DNA from: Eriocheir sinensis
Taxonomy: Eukaryota > Arthropoda > Malacostraca > Decapoda > Varunidae
Assembly (NCBI RefSeq): GCF_024679095.1
Contig: NC_066513.1
Span: 7,887,804 to 7,951,803 of the forward strand
Reading direction: 5' to 3'
DNA length: 64,000 nucleotides
This document shows positions 9,906 through 20,224 of this stretch, in pieces. Numbering within the stretch: position 1 is the stretch's first letter; every line of letters begins with the position of its first letter. The notes below the pieces were generated by a model. The model did not search any database, was not told the origin of the DNA, and saw nothing but the letters and a program-made list of their open reading frames with translations. The translations under genes and the position numbers were made by a program.

Positions 9906-10240
9906 CGTTGCTTACTGCACTCCCTCAGGGGCTAGCCTGACACACCATCCAGTCCCAATGCTTTTCTCGTGTCCAAACCTTCCGTTATTTCTCTATCTTA
10001 TTGGTCTCATACTTGCATTTCTTCCAGGTAGTCAATATTTTTTCACTGCCCATCATGTCCATTAAATTCACTTTCCCTTATAAACATTCCCTAACAACTA
10101 CTCAAAACTTCCACCATTGTTGCCGCTGTGACGTGCCTGTGATTCCTCCGTTCCCGGAGTTCTCATTGTCCCCAAAGCACGTGCGCGGCCAACATACCCG
10201 TCTAGACTCCGCCTACATAAACACGTGATATCTCTCTCTC
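9906..10240. other. Unassigned intronic sequence
   Basis: No open frame, repeat structure or match within the window was seen in this stretch. Confidence 0.4.
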
Positions 10241-11092
10241 CAAGAGGATTTGCACAAAATTTCAGCTTGGTCGGATAGATGGGAGATGCCCTTTAACGTA
10301 GATAAATGCCAGGTCCTTCGTTGGAACAAGAAATAAGAAGTTCGATTACGAAATGCGCGGCGTTAAACTCACAAGCGTTCAATGCGTTAAGGACATGGGG
10401 GTCAAAATCGCGTCAAACCTCAAATTCTCACAGCAATGCATCGATGCAGCAAATAAAGCGAACAATGTTGGGCTTCATTAAAATAATTTTTTTTATTCAA
10501 GAATAAAGATGTAATACTTCCGCTCTACAATAGTTAAGTCAGACCCCACTTGGAATATGCGGTACATTTTGGTCTCCCCACCATGCAAAGGACATTACTA
10601 AATTAGAAGGTGTTCTGCGTCGGGCAACAAAAATGATCCCTTCCTTGCGCAACAAATCCTACGAAGAAAGGCTTTCCACCCGTAACATGTTCTTTCTTGA
10701 GAAACGTCGCCTTCGAGGAAAACTGATCGAATGTTTTAAAATACTTCATGGTTTCACGAATGTACAGAACAAAATTGTTTATGATCGATGACACTTTGCG
10801 AGTGGCTAAAACTCAAATGTAGACAAGTAAATTCAGACTGCACCAAATGTTTCTTCATCAACGTTGTAGTGCGAGAATGGAATAAGCTCTCATCTTCAGT
10901 GGCCCAGTGTAACACCATTGACTCCTTTAAAAACAAGCTCGACTGTCACTTCCTTTAACTAATATTAACTAGAGTAGAAATGGAAAGTTTTGGAGCCATC
11001 TGATTAATGAAGGATCACTGACGTTTAAGGAGAGGCCATCTAGTCTGGACCATGGGGTCTGTGTGGTCTGATTTTCTATGTAAATCTATGTA

Positions 11093-11098
<6 letters not shown>
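10241..11098 (+). mobile_element. LINE beta, 5'-truncated 3' end
   Basis: The frame runs from the reverse-transcriptase thumb (ISAWSDRWEMPFNVDKCQVL) through NKDVILPLYNS, RPHLEYAVHFWSPHHAKDI, RATKMIPSLRNKSYEERLST and KRRLRGKLIECFKIL. Frameshifts and stops interrupt it near 10330, 10530 and 10780. The 3' end is a direct repeat ATGTAAATCTATGTAAATC at 11080-11098. The closest relative in the window is 61617-62262. Confidence 0.78.
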
Positions 11099-11675
<577 letters not shown>

Positions 11676-11810
11676 CCACTGAGAAAGTCAAGGAAACACG
11701 AGGATCCCGAGCGCTTTCGTGTATTACATTTTCAGGGAAAGATACAGGAGTGAAGAGTACAAGGGCTTATATACAGAAATAACAACATTAGTTTGGTTCC
11801 TATATGGCAA
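11676..11810. mobile_element. Possible Penelope-like element terminus
   Basis: Next to the (AT)n tract lies GTGACCACTGAGAAAGTCAAG, ACACGAGGATCCCGAGCGC and TTTCGTGTATTACATTTTC. The layout (AT array, a line of about 70 bp with a CGAAAGCGC-type word, then an AT-rich tail ending in TTATATACAG) parallels the proven Penelope-like ends at 28790-28920 and 29920-30045. No protein is present, so the call is tentative. Confidence 0.35.
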
Positions 11811-12040
11811 CTCCGCCTAATCCTTTAGTTTACTATTTTTATATAATGGTACAAAATTTATTGGTAAATTTTTTATAGTTTTAGTACATTGTATTTCACA
11901 GGAAACTAGACAATAGTAGAATAGTACTTATAAAATAATCATAAGTATATCACAAGGTAAAATATTAAAATGTTCAAGTATATAGGCAGGACAATCAGTT
12001 CGTCATCTGACAATCCAGAAAAATGGGCGTAGAAAATTTT
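11811..12040. other. AT-rich unassigned sequence
   Basis: Nothing recognisable was seen; no open frame of note. Confidence 0.35.
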
Positions 12041-12092
12041 ACGAACAAATGAGGTCAGATGGTGATCCAATGTGTGTCTGTTTGTACATATG

Positions 12093-12141
<49 letters not shown>

Positions 12142-12549
12142 ATATATATATATATCTATCTGTGGGTGTGTGTGTGTGTGTGTGTGTATGTCACTGAGCG
12201 ACTATTTTCTTCCACACTTATAACATATCTCAGTTTTAGTCAATCAAATTGAGGACATTAACTTAGTGATCAATATAGATTCTATTAAACATACATATAA
12301 AACATACACAACATACAAACGCAAATCAAATACAAAAACAAAACAGGGAAATGATAAAATGATTTCCCTTGTGCAGATGACAGTGGGGTAAGTTTGGGCG
12401 CAGCCTAAGCAGGGGATTATAGAGGTCAGAAAACGAAAAGCCTCTAGGGTCAAGCGAGGTCAGGTGTTGATCCCAGGTGTGTCTGTTTGTACGTCTGTAT
12501 GTGTGTGTGTGTGTGGGTGGGTGGGTGGGTGAGGTGCATATGCGCGCGC

Positions 12550-12597
<48 letters not shown>
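12041..12597 (+). repeat. Intron repeat R140 with (TA)n/(TG)n, first locus
   Basis: Two copies of one text occur here, at 12046-12110 (partial) and 12341-12540. Landmarks are TTTGGGCGCAGCCTAAGCAG, AAAACGAAAAGCCTCTAGGG, TGTTGATCCCA and GTCTGTTTGTACGTCTGTATG. The same run precedes exon B1 (30620-30905, then 33313-33360). Here the final part reads uninterrupted across the place where a gamma LINE sits at 30906-33312. (TA)n at 12100-12155 and (TG)n at 12163-12187 and 12550-12597 are embedded. No B exon follows. Confidence 0.75.
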
Positions 12598-12599
<2 letters not shown>

Positions 12600-12770
12600 A
12601 CCTATTTGTATTTACCTATTTGTAGTCTACCGGGCCCGAGTTAAGCTCTAATAGTCCAGTCTCCTTATCTACAATCATCCAGCCTGACCTCTCACGGGGA
12701 CGGAAGTGTATACCACCTCTCGGCGACCCACACTCTTGTGACCTAGCTCGCATACTTGTGCTTCATCTCC
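12598..12770 (-). mobile_element. LINE delta-type 3' end
   Basis: TATTTACCTATTTGTATTTA followed by GTCTACCGGGCCCGAG resembles the 3' ends after exons A1 and A2 (TATTTACCTAGTTGTG, then TATACGGG). The doubled ACCTATTTGTATTT is the usual short tandem 3' end. No protein text remains. Confidence 0.5.
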
Positions 12771-13387
12771 TGGCTGTAATCGCGTCGTGTTTATCGTATT
12801 CCATCGGTCTTTTGATAGTGCCGTAACCGACCGACTCCACAAGCCGACGTTTCTACTTGCTGTGTTTTTTCAAACTCCAGTTACTCGATCGGGCGGATAA
12901 GTGTTATTTTTTTGTATAATTGTAGCATTTATTTCCTAGTAGTTATTTGCTTGAGCATATCTACAGAACACAGTGGCAAACTTGCTTTAACTTATCACTT
13001 GCTGCCTGCCACACGATACTAACTTAGTTCCAGGTATGTGTTTACAGACAGACAAAGAACCAGCCACGCCGAGGAGAAGCATTCCCCTGAGAGTATAGGT
13101 TGGAATTTCCGCTGAACCACTTGTCTCCGCGCGCCGCTGCACCTGCCCGTGAAAAACACCTGAGCCCATACAAAGCACCCGCTCACAGAAATTTACTCGC
13201 TTCAAGAACAGACTAAACTGCGCACAACTCAATAATTACTTGGTCAGAAAAGTAGTATAGCGTCAACAGTCCCATAAATAATTAACTAAATAAACTAATA
13301 AAAACAAAATAGATAAAGGACTACTACCGCGATTCTAAATACAACTTGTTTGTCAAAGTTTCTTTCTTTAGTAAATAACAAATTAAC

Positions 13388-13511
13388 CATGCCGTCCAAA
13401 TATTTCAACTGCAGTAATTGTTCGCAGAAATTTGCCGCACTACACTTCCAAAGCAGCCAGTCTAAATGTAGATATTGTGTCTTGGACTTCCGTATACAAA
13501 CAGCTCACATA
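13388..13511 (+). pseudogene. LINE beta ORF1, N-terminal zinc finger start
   Basis: From an ATG at 13388 the frame reads MPSKYFNCSNCSQKFAALHF and continues with SKCRYCVLDFRIQ. The C-x2-C...C-x2-C arrangement fits the zinc-binding start of esterase-bearing LINE ORF1 proteins. It is cut by the alpha LINE at about 13511. Upstream, 12780-13387 has no frame and behaves as the 5' leader. Confidence 0.5.
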
Positions 13512-13571
13512 AGGACATAAGAACATACGAACATTGGGAAACTGCAAGCGGCCGAGTGGCCTACACAAGGC

Positions 13572-13855
13572 TGTTGTGGTTGCTGGACAAGATAAACGCT
13601 GGTCAAGGGATGTAGACTGTATTAGGCAGGGAATACAGCAGCCAGACGTCAGTGGGTGTGTGGCCAGCAAGAAGCGAGAGCGGTCTGCCACATGACGAGA
13701 TTATTACAAATATGGCGGCGAACTTAGCCGATGGTTCTTACAATATTATTGAACATAAAGATATTCTTAATAATTATATGATGTTTAACTAACTTAATTA
13801 TATAAATAATAATAATAATAATAACATTACTTAATCTAATACTTAGCCTAGAACA
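13572..13855 (-). repeat. Gypsy 3' LTR
   Basis: This 284-bp LTR begins TGTTGTGGTTGCTGG and ends GCCTAGAACA as printed. It differs from the other LTR by single-base changes and one ATA unit. Confidence 0.92.
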
Positions 13856-14009
13856 TGGCTCGGCCACACCTCACTGTGCCCTCACAGTGTGAAAATAAGG
13901 GAAAATGTTAAAAGAAAAATAAAAAAAAAATGGAGAGCCAGCACAAACATAGCATGGCGAGCAACAATTATAAAAAGAAAGGAAGAAAAAGGCCTAAGGA
14001 GACAAGGCA

Positions 14010-15061
14010 TCAAACTTTTTTGAGCCTGTCAGCATGCACGACTTCACTTGCTTTTGACAATACATGCAGAATCTTAAACTTATGGCCGTGAAGCTGTTCC
14101 GTAATCACAAAAGGGCCAATGAATTTAGGAGCAAGTTTACATTGACGGTCAGGGGAACGCTTCATAACTTGGTCACCCACAGTCAAGGTGACTGGTGTAG
14201 CAATGAGGTGTTGCTTCTGAATCATCTCAGCCCGTGAAGCGGCAAGTCTCTTACGTACTGACTGGTGGATAGACTGGAACATATGGAGCAACACTTGATT
14301 ATAATCATCACTGTAAAGAGGTTTAGGGGAGTCAAACAAAACATCATAGGGCAGACGCTTATCAGTCCCATAGAGAACAAAAAATGGAGATTTCCCCGTA
14401 GATGAACAGTGAGAAGTATTAATACTAGCAGCAACATGTGGAAGCCAATCTTCCCATGAATCATGAAAATCACCTGCAAAGTGGCGAAGGACATCAAGAA
14501 TTTTCTTATTAGTCCTCTCAACAAGACCATTAGAGGCAGGGTGATGAGCTGCAATGAAGGTTTGCTTTATGTTAAATTTGTCACAAATCTGTTTGAGTAT
14601 CTGATTTGAAAATTCAGTTCCATTATCTGAGAGTAAGATATGTGGGTGGTATAAGGACAAATTAGATGAGAGACAAGAGCATGGGCCACAGTCTGAGCAG
14701 CTTTGTTCGGCAAAGGCACCAACACGACAAAACGGCTGAAATGGTCTACACAGACGAGCACGTACGCCGATCCTTGATGACTGCGTGGGAGCTGTAAGAG
14801 ATCAATGCCTACAGTGTGGAATGGAGCATCAGGCAAGGGATACTCTAATATAGGAGCAGTCTTGGTAGAGCCTTTGAACTGAGCGCAAGAAGTGCACTGG
14901 GCTACATATCGCTCTATGTCAATCCGCATCGTCGGCCAATAATACTTACGACGAGCGGCAGTTAAGGTTCTGTCACGTCCAGGATGACCTGCCTGAGGCA
15001 TGTCATGGACAAGTTTGAGAGCAGTCTCTACCTCAGTCGAAGGAATGACCAGTTGTTTCAC
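14010..15061 (-). pseudogene. Gypsy integrase (two overlapping frames)
   Basis: The upstream frame (15061-14567) carries the zinc domain (VHDMPQAGH then CTSCAQF) and the first catalytic Asp (VGIDLLQLP). A frameshift near 14650 passes to the second frame (14660-14010) with the second Asp (LLSDNGTEF) and the Glu (NGLVERTNK), followed by the chromodomain-less C-terminal region ending VVHADRLKKV. Integrase inserts element DNA into the host chromosome. All three acidic residues survive, but the protein is split. Confidence 0.88.
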
Positions 15062-15236
15062 AGTGTCCTCACCCAGAGTGACGACACGACACAGAAGGCC
15101 ATTCTCCAGTAGAAACTGAGAAAAAGGAACAGGCAGCGCAGGTAAGGCAGACTCGTCACCCGATTCGAGAGCATAGACGACAGCCTTCCATAAGGAATCC
15201 TGGCGCTGAGCCTTGGAGAGCTCTTCAGCAGAAAAA

Positions 15237-16592
15237 TTATGAACCTGAGCAACTGCAGAAACAGGGATATTGCGAGAAGGGCGTCTGCTGCAACATTTGC
15301 TCTGCCTGGAAAGTACTTGATGGTAGGACTAAATTCTGAATAGTTAAATACCAACGAGCAAGACGGCCTGAAAGGTTTTTACCTTTACCATGGAAAAGTT
15401 GAGTTACGGCAGTGTGGTCTGTGTAAATGGTTATGTTATAACCAACAATGATTTCCCGAAAATGTTTAAGTGCCCACACAACAGCCAGAGCTTCAAGGTG
15501 AGTCACTGAATATTTACTTTCAGCCGGTGAGAGGACACGGCTAGCATACGCAATCACCTGTTGATGTTGACCTTCCAATTGCTGCATCAAGACAGCACCA
15601 ATGCCAAGAGCCGATGCGTCAGTGCACATGGTGAAGGGCATGCCATAATCTGGGAAGGTGAGAACAGGCGTATTAGTAAGCGCATGTTTCAAAACATCAA
15701 AGCTATGTTGCTGTGCATCATGCCACATAAAGGGGACATCCTTCTTCAGGAGACGAGTCAGAGGAGAGGCAATGGATGCAAAATTTTTGACAAAGGCACG
15801 GTAATAACCGGCCAACCCTAGAAAAGAACGCACATTTTCTGTGGTCTGAGGTGTAGGGAAATTTGTGACAGCTTTGATCTTGCAATCCATGGTATGGATG
15901 CCATTTTTGTCTACAGTATGACCCAGAAATTGAATTCTAGACTTGAGGAAACTGCATTTCTGAATGTTAAGTGTAAGGCCAGCTTGAGACAGCTTCTGAA
16001 GGACAACTTCAAGTTTAGCAAGATGACTATCAAGGTTCTTTGATACAAGAATGAGGTCGTCCAGGTAAACAAACAAGCCATTCCCAATAATACCTGCAAA
16101 CAAGGTGTTTACTAAACGCTGGCAGGTCAAGGGAGCATTACGGAGACCCATAGGACATCTCAGCCATTCATAGTGACCTGAAGGCGTAGAAAAAGCAGTT
16201 ATCTCTCTTGACTGGGTTGCAAGTGGAATTTGCCAAAACCAGACTAAGTCAAGGCTCAGTAAAGACTGAATTGCCCTTCCCAATGGACTGCAAAGTTCAG
16301 ATAGAACAGGCAGTGGGTAAACATCAGGGACAGTGACTTCGTTAACTTTACGAAAGTCAATCACAGGACGAAAAGATCCATCTTTTTTCTTTACGAGGAA
16401 CATGGGCGAATTCCACGGTGAGTTTGATTCTTGAATGATATTGTCTTTGAGCATACCTTGAATCATGTCCTCAACAACAGCTTTTTGGCTATGAGGCAAA
16501 CAGTACGCTTGCGTGTAGGATGGGCGTGTGTCTGTTTGAAGTAAAATACTGTGCGAGACTATGTCGTTTGCACCCAACGACTCACCTGGCAA
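15237..16592 (-). CDS. Gypsy reverse transcriptase and RNase H
   Basis: An open frame of 451 residues. The RT fingers and palm include FLVKKKDGSFRPVIDFRKVN and the catalytic YLDDLIL. RNase H follows with MCTDASALGIGAVLMQQ and YTDHTAV. The frame overlaps the protease frame at 16559-16592 and runs out of frame at about 15300. An RNase H end and linker (YFPGRANVAADALL) continue in the frame 15354-15058. Together they copy element RNA into DNA. One palm motif reads LSLDLVWFW where Gypsy elements usually have an aliphatic run ending in Asp, so that Asp is kept. Confidence 0.9.
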   Translation of the reverse strand: MPGESLGANDIVSHSILLQTDTRPSYTQAYCLPHSQKAVVEDMIQGMLKDNIIQESNSPWNSPMFLVKKKDGSFRPVIDFRKVNEVTVPDVYPLPVLSELCSPLGRAIQSLLSLDLVWFWQIPLATQSREITAFSTPSGHYEWLRCPMGLRNAPLTCQRLVNTLFAGIIGNGLFVYLDDLILVSKNLDSHLAKLEVVLQKLSQAGLTLNIQKCSFLKSRIQFLGHTVDKNGIHTMDCKIKAVTNFPTPQTTENVRSFLGLAGYYRAFVKNFASIASPLTRLLKKDVPFMWHDAQQHSFDVLKHALTNTPVLTFPDYGMPFTMCTDASALGIGAVLMQQLEGQHQQVIAYASRVLSPAESKYSVTHLEALAVVWALKHFREIIVGYNITIYTDHTAVTQLFHGKGKNLSGRLARWYLTIQNLVLPSSTFQAEQMLQQTPFSQYPCFCSCSGS

Positions 16593-17698
16593 CGCAAAAC
16601 AGACCTATACTTGGCTAAAAGAGGAAGAAGACTGGGCTTAACCTCAGGGAAATCCAAAACCTTTACATAGGGAGCTATCTCACGAATTGTGGCCGCTCTG
16701 TCAGTAGACTCAAGATGCGCTGGAACAGACTGAACAGAGGCAATGAGATGCGGAGGATCCTGGGAAAACAACCCGTCACAAATTTCAAAACTGCCAAGAT
16801 GGACACCATCCTTCAATTGTACAGGAGAACCTGTAGTATTTGTGACCAAGACATCAGTGATGTGGTCGTCACGCACAGTACACAGAGTACTTTCAAAGGC
16901 AAGCCGCTTAACTCGAGCAGTGTCAGGAAGAGACAGTACGGAACTGCCAACTGGGGCATCCTTCAATCGTACTGACAATCGTGCAGCACTAGTAGGGCCC
17001 ACATACTGATCTCCAATAAGAACAGCAGACACCTGGCATGGAGTGGAAACCGAACTTTTCGATTCCACAGTACCCGACGTGGATACTGCCGCAGGAGCAC
17101 ATACAGGTGTCGCTTGCTCAGACGACTGCGAAACAGCGTGCACAGCGTGAACAAAAGTGTCAGGGACTACATCCATTGGATGCACAACTCGACTGAGAAG
17201 AGGAGTGGGAGAATCCATTGCCTGAAGGAAAAATCCATTAACAGACAACTCTCTGCGCCTGGGATACAAATCAAGGGAGTTAGAAATTAATGAATTTAAA
17301 CCTAAAATGCCATCACACTCAAGTGCAAAGTCCTCAGTGACATAAAATGTGTATGAAAAAGAATTTGAATCATCTGAAAGGCAAATTTGCAAATTGATAA
17401 GACCATTTACTTTAAGAGGAATGCCTTGAACACTAGTGAGAGTTACATCTGAGGACTGGAGTGACAAGGGAGATTGAGCATTAAGCACTTGAAAAGCAGA
17501 AAAACTAAGTAAATTTACCATGGCACCTGTGTCAACTCCCAAAGAAATAGGCATGCCATTTACTGAAAATGAAAATGTTAATAATGATCCCGAGCATGCA
17601 GCAATGACTGATGGGACAGAATATGAGTTTAACTCGGAGCATGCGGAGAGGGGCGCTGAGGAAAATTTTGATTCTTTAGTCTCAAGATTGAGAAACAC
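16559..17698 (-). CDS. Gypsy aspartic protease region
   Basis: In this 379-residue frame the retropepsin active site appears as LGVDTGAMVNLLS at about residue 54, with a later GILGLNSL flap/ILG motif near residue 132. The remainder is a Ser/Thr-rich spacer before the reverse transcriptase frame. It would mature the Gag-Pol polyprotein. It lies downstream of gag with a frame change, as in other Gypsy elements. Confidence 0.8.
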   Translation of the reverse strand: MFLNLETKESKFSSAPLSACSELNSYSVPSVIAACSGSLLTFSFSVNGMPISLGVDTGAMVNLLSFSAFQVLNAQSPLSLQSSDVTLTSVQGIPLKVNGLINLQICLSDDSNSFSYTFYVTEDFALECDGILGLNSLISNSLDLYPRRRELSVNGFFLQAMDSPTPLLSRVVHPMDVVPDTFVHAVHAVSQSSEQATPVCAPAAVSTSGTVESKSSVSTPCQVSAVLIGDQYVGPTSAARLSVRLKDAPVGSSVLSLPDTARVKRLAFESTLCTVRDDHITDVLVTNTTGSPVQLKDGVHLGSFEICDGLFSQDPPHLIASVQSVPAHLESTDRAATIREIAPYVKVLDFPEVKPSLLPLLAKYRSVLRCQVSRWVQTT

Positions 17699-17769
17699 TC
17701 ATCAGTCGTATGGTTACCATGCTCATGCACAACGCAATACTTCAAGGAACGAAGTCTGCGACTGTTGTG

Positions 17770-18726
17770 CTACTGGAGCAGGCTTAGAAGAAGTGACAGG
17801 CTGCTTGGTAGGGCTAGAAGCCGCAGAAACATCCTTAGGAGGAGAAGCAGTTGGAGCAGCTGTCTTGTAACCTTCACGAGCATCACGCTTCTTTTGAAAG
17901 CAGAATCGCGAGGTGTCCGTCCTTCGAGCAATACGAGCAGGTACGGAAGACCGTTTGAGCTGTGGCTGCTGCTGTGAAGCAGTAGGAAGGGATACTGGTG
18001 CCCTTGCCGAAACCGGAGCAACAGAAGCTGCAGAAGGAGGAGGAACTTTAGGGACTCAGTCAATTTTTGCTAAGTTTAGTGGAAAAATCATAAAATGAGT
18101 CAACAGGTTTTAGAGAGAGGACGCCATACGTCTCTCTGCAGGTGTAAGATATTGGACATAAAATAAAACCTCCAAGACTGTTCTCAGTTTATCTAAGGGG
18201 ACAGCACCATTTACAGCCCATTTATCTTTGAGTGCCGTGATAGCATCATCAGCTATTTCAGAGGCACGGGCCTGACCTCTAAGGTGGCCCACAGAACCTA
18301 ACTGAGTAGTGAGGGACTCAGCCAAACGAAATGGGAACTGCAATGAATCATCACGCTGACAGGCTCCAAAAATGTTGAGAAAATGGAGCTTGAACTTGTC
18401 ATAGTCATAGTTCAAAAGATCTGGACGAAAGTGAGAAGCCAGCATGAGATCAGAGGCAAGACTGTTAGGAGTCAACTGAGAGCGTACAAAGGATATTTTG
18501 TCAGCATTAGTAGTTACATTAGAGTTGCGCATGGCATCTTCAGCTTGTTGGATAAAGAGGATGCTGAATACATAGGGTCCTCGCCAGAGAAACGGCGGAG
18601 ACCTGGATCCTGATGAAGTAATTTAATGCAAGGAGAGACAGAAGTAGTAGTAGACATTGTGTTAGTAGAAGTAGTAGTAGTCATTGTGTTAGTAGAAGAG
18701 GTAGGAACAGAAGTATCAGTGACAGG
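17770..18726 (-). pseudogene. Gypsy gag, frameshifted
   Basis: The probable start is the internal Met of MPVTDTSVPTSS at 18726, followed by Thr/Ser repeats and PGLRRFSGED. A frame change near 18530 leads to a capsid-like region (18532-18110) with FRPDLLNYDYDKFKLHFL and PLDKLRTVLEVLFYVQYL. The zinc knuckle CSYCSKDGHL near 17930 loses register before its last Cys. Gag packages element RNA; this copy is broken in at least two places. Confidence 0.7.
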
Positions 18727-18786
18727 CATGGTGAAAAAATTAGCTGGAAAATAGAGGTTATTAGATCTTAATAGCATAGAAAACAC

Positions 18787-19939
18787 AGAAGAGTTAATAC
18801 ATAATAAGACATATAATAATAATAGTTAATGGCAGAAAAAAATATTGATAAGGGTTACATCAATGCCATATAATCATAAATCATCAAATAAGGGAAGAAA
18901 AAAAAATATATAGATGAACACCACTTTCAAAAAGAAAGATAATGTGGACTCACTGAAAGAAAATAATAATGCTAACAGCACAAGCAGTCACTAGTGAGTC
19001 AAGTGTTCACACAATGAAATCAATACTGGTTGTATAATGTTTGTAAAATATAAATGTTTTTTCTTCTTTGCCATAAATTTACTTGAGTTACCCCTGAAAT
19101 TTTCTGGCAGCAAGGGAACAAGAAAACGGGATTCTTCACCAAAAAGTACACAAATCACTTACGGAAGGAAAATGTACACTGGTGGACAAGAATGTGTGTG
19201 TAATTGTGACAAAAGAATAAATATCACTGCTGTATACAATAAACTGTGTTAAATGTGCACAAAAAAATTAATGGGACGGAATACAGAAATGGCGCGAAGC
19301 AGCTCAGCTGTAGCCAATCACATACGCAGGAGGCCGTGACGTCACGGAAGAGACGCTGCCTTTGAGCCAATCACAGCGCACAAAACACGGCAGCCAATGA
19401 CAGAGGCAGTAAGCAATGACGTCATCACACAAGGCACAGCGCGGCGGCCATCTTAACCGTTCAAAATTATAAACAGGCACATGCACAAAATAATAAACAC
19501 AGGGAAAGCACTTGAGAACTCAACTGTCGCGTGGAGCAGGAGAAAGCAGGAGCAGGGTAGCAGTGTAGCAGGGTAGAGCGAGGCTCGAGGAAACTGCAAG
19601 GCGGTAGCGGACACACGTGGAGCAGAGGGAGAAGCAGGGTCCCACGAAGGCTGGAAAATCTTGCACGCCAAAATATCAACCACAGCCACAGGCAGCACAC
19701 AAGCAGGAAGGGTCCTAAGCACAGGATACAATGAGAACCCGATACTATTCTGCTAGACAGCAAAGTGCAAACCAAACACAGGCAGGGCCGGTCCAGGCTG
19801 GGCGGCGGCAGCAAGTATGGCGACACGCGGTGTGGGCAGCAGGGCGCTCAGGTGGCGGCCCCACACAAAGTCTTCTTTTTAAGTCCACTGGGGCAGGAAC
19901 AAGCTCCTCAAAGGTCCACAGTTTACCGCTGCCACCAGG
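18787..19939 (-). promoter_or_regulatory. Gypsy leader with CCAAT and CRE-like cluster
   Basis: The stretch between 5' LTR and gag has no long frame. Within 19310-19425 as printed are three CCAAT boxes (19314-19318, 19367-19371, 19394-19398) and two perfect TGACGTCA palindromes (19337-19344, 19417-19424) in a CpG-rich setting. CCAAT binds NF-Y and TGACGTCA binds CREB/ATF factors; promoter activity here is inferred only from motif clustering. The CCAAT boxes face the + strand, opposite to the element's genes. Confidence 0.45.
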
Positions 19940-20220
19940 TGTTGTGGTTGCTGGACAAGATAAACGCTGGCCAAGGGATGTAGACTGTATTAGGCAGGGA
20001 ATACAGCAGCCAGACGTCAGTGGGTGTGTGGCCAGCAAGAGGCGAGAGCGGTCTGCCACATGACGAGATTATTACAAATATGGCGGCGAACTTAGCCGAT
20101 GGTTCTTACAATATTATTGAACATAAAGATATTCTTAATAATTATATGATGTTTAACTAACTTAATTATATAAATAATAATAATAATAATATTACTTAAT
20201 CTAATACTTAGCCTAGAACA
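19940..20220 (-). repeat. Gypsy 5' LTR
   Basis: This 281-bp partner of 13572-13855 is followed by the AGGC duplication at 20221-20224. Confidence 0.92.
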
Positions 20221-20224
20221 AGGC

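Larger units (their letters stand above)
13572..20220 (-). mobile_element. Ty3/Gypsy LTR retrotransposon
   Basis: A 6.65-kb element has near-identical LTRs (13572-13855 and 19940-20220), each TG...CA, with the 4-bp duplication AGGC at 13568-13571 and 20221-20224. The order on the - strand is leader, gag, protease, reverse transcriptase/RNase H, integrase: Ty3/Gypsy order, with no env. Next to the 5' LTR the - strand reads CCTGGTGGCAGCGGTAAAC, a candidate tRNA primer site offset by two bases. Frame breaks in gag and integrase show this copy is not autonomous. LTR similarity points to fairly recent insertion. Confidence 0.9.

Noticed and set aside
12483..12770. A B exon following the first R140 locus
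   Set aside because: After the (TG)n tract the sequence is a LINE delta-type 3' end, with no exon text.
15561..17977. Plus-strand frames across the Gypsy pol region
   Set aside because: They are antisense to clear protease and RT motifs and lack any domain.
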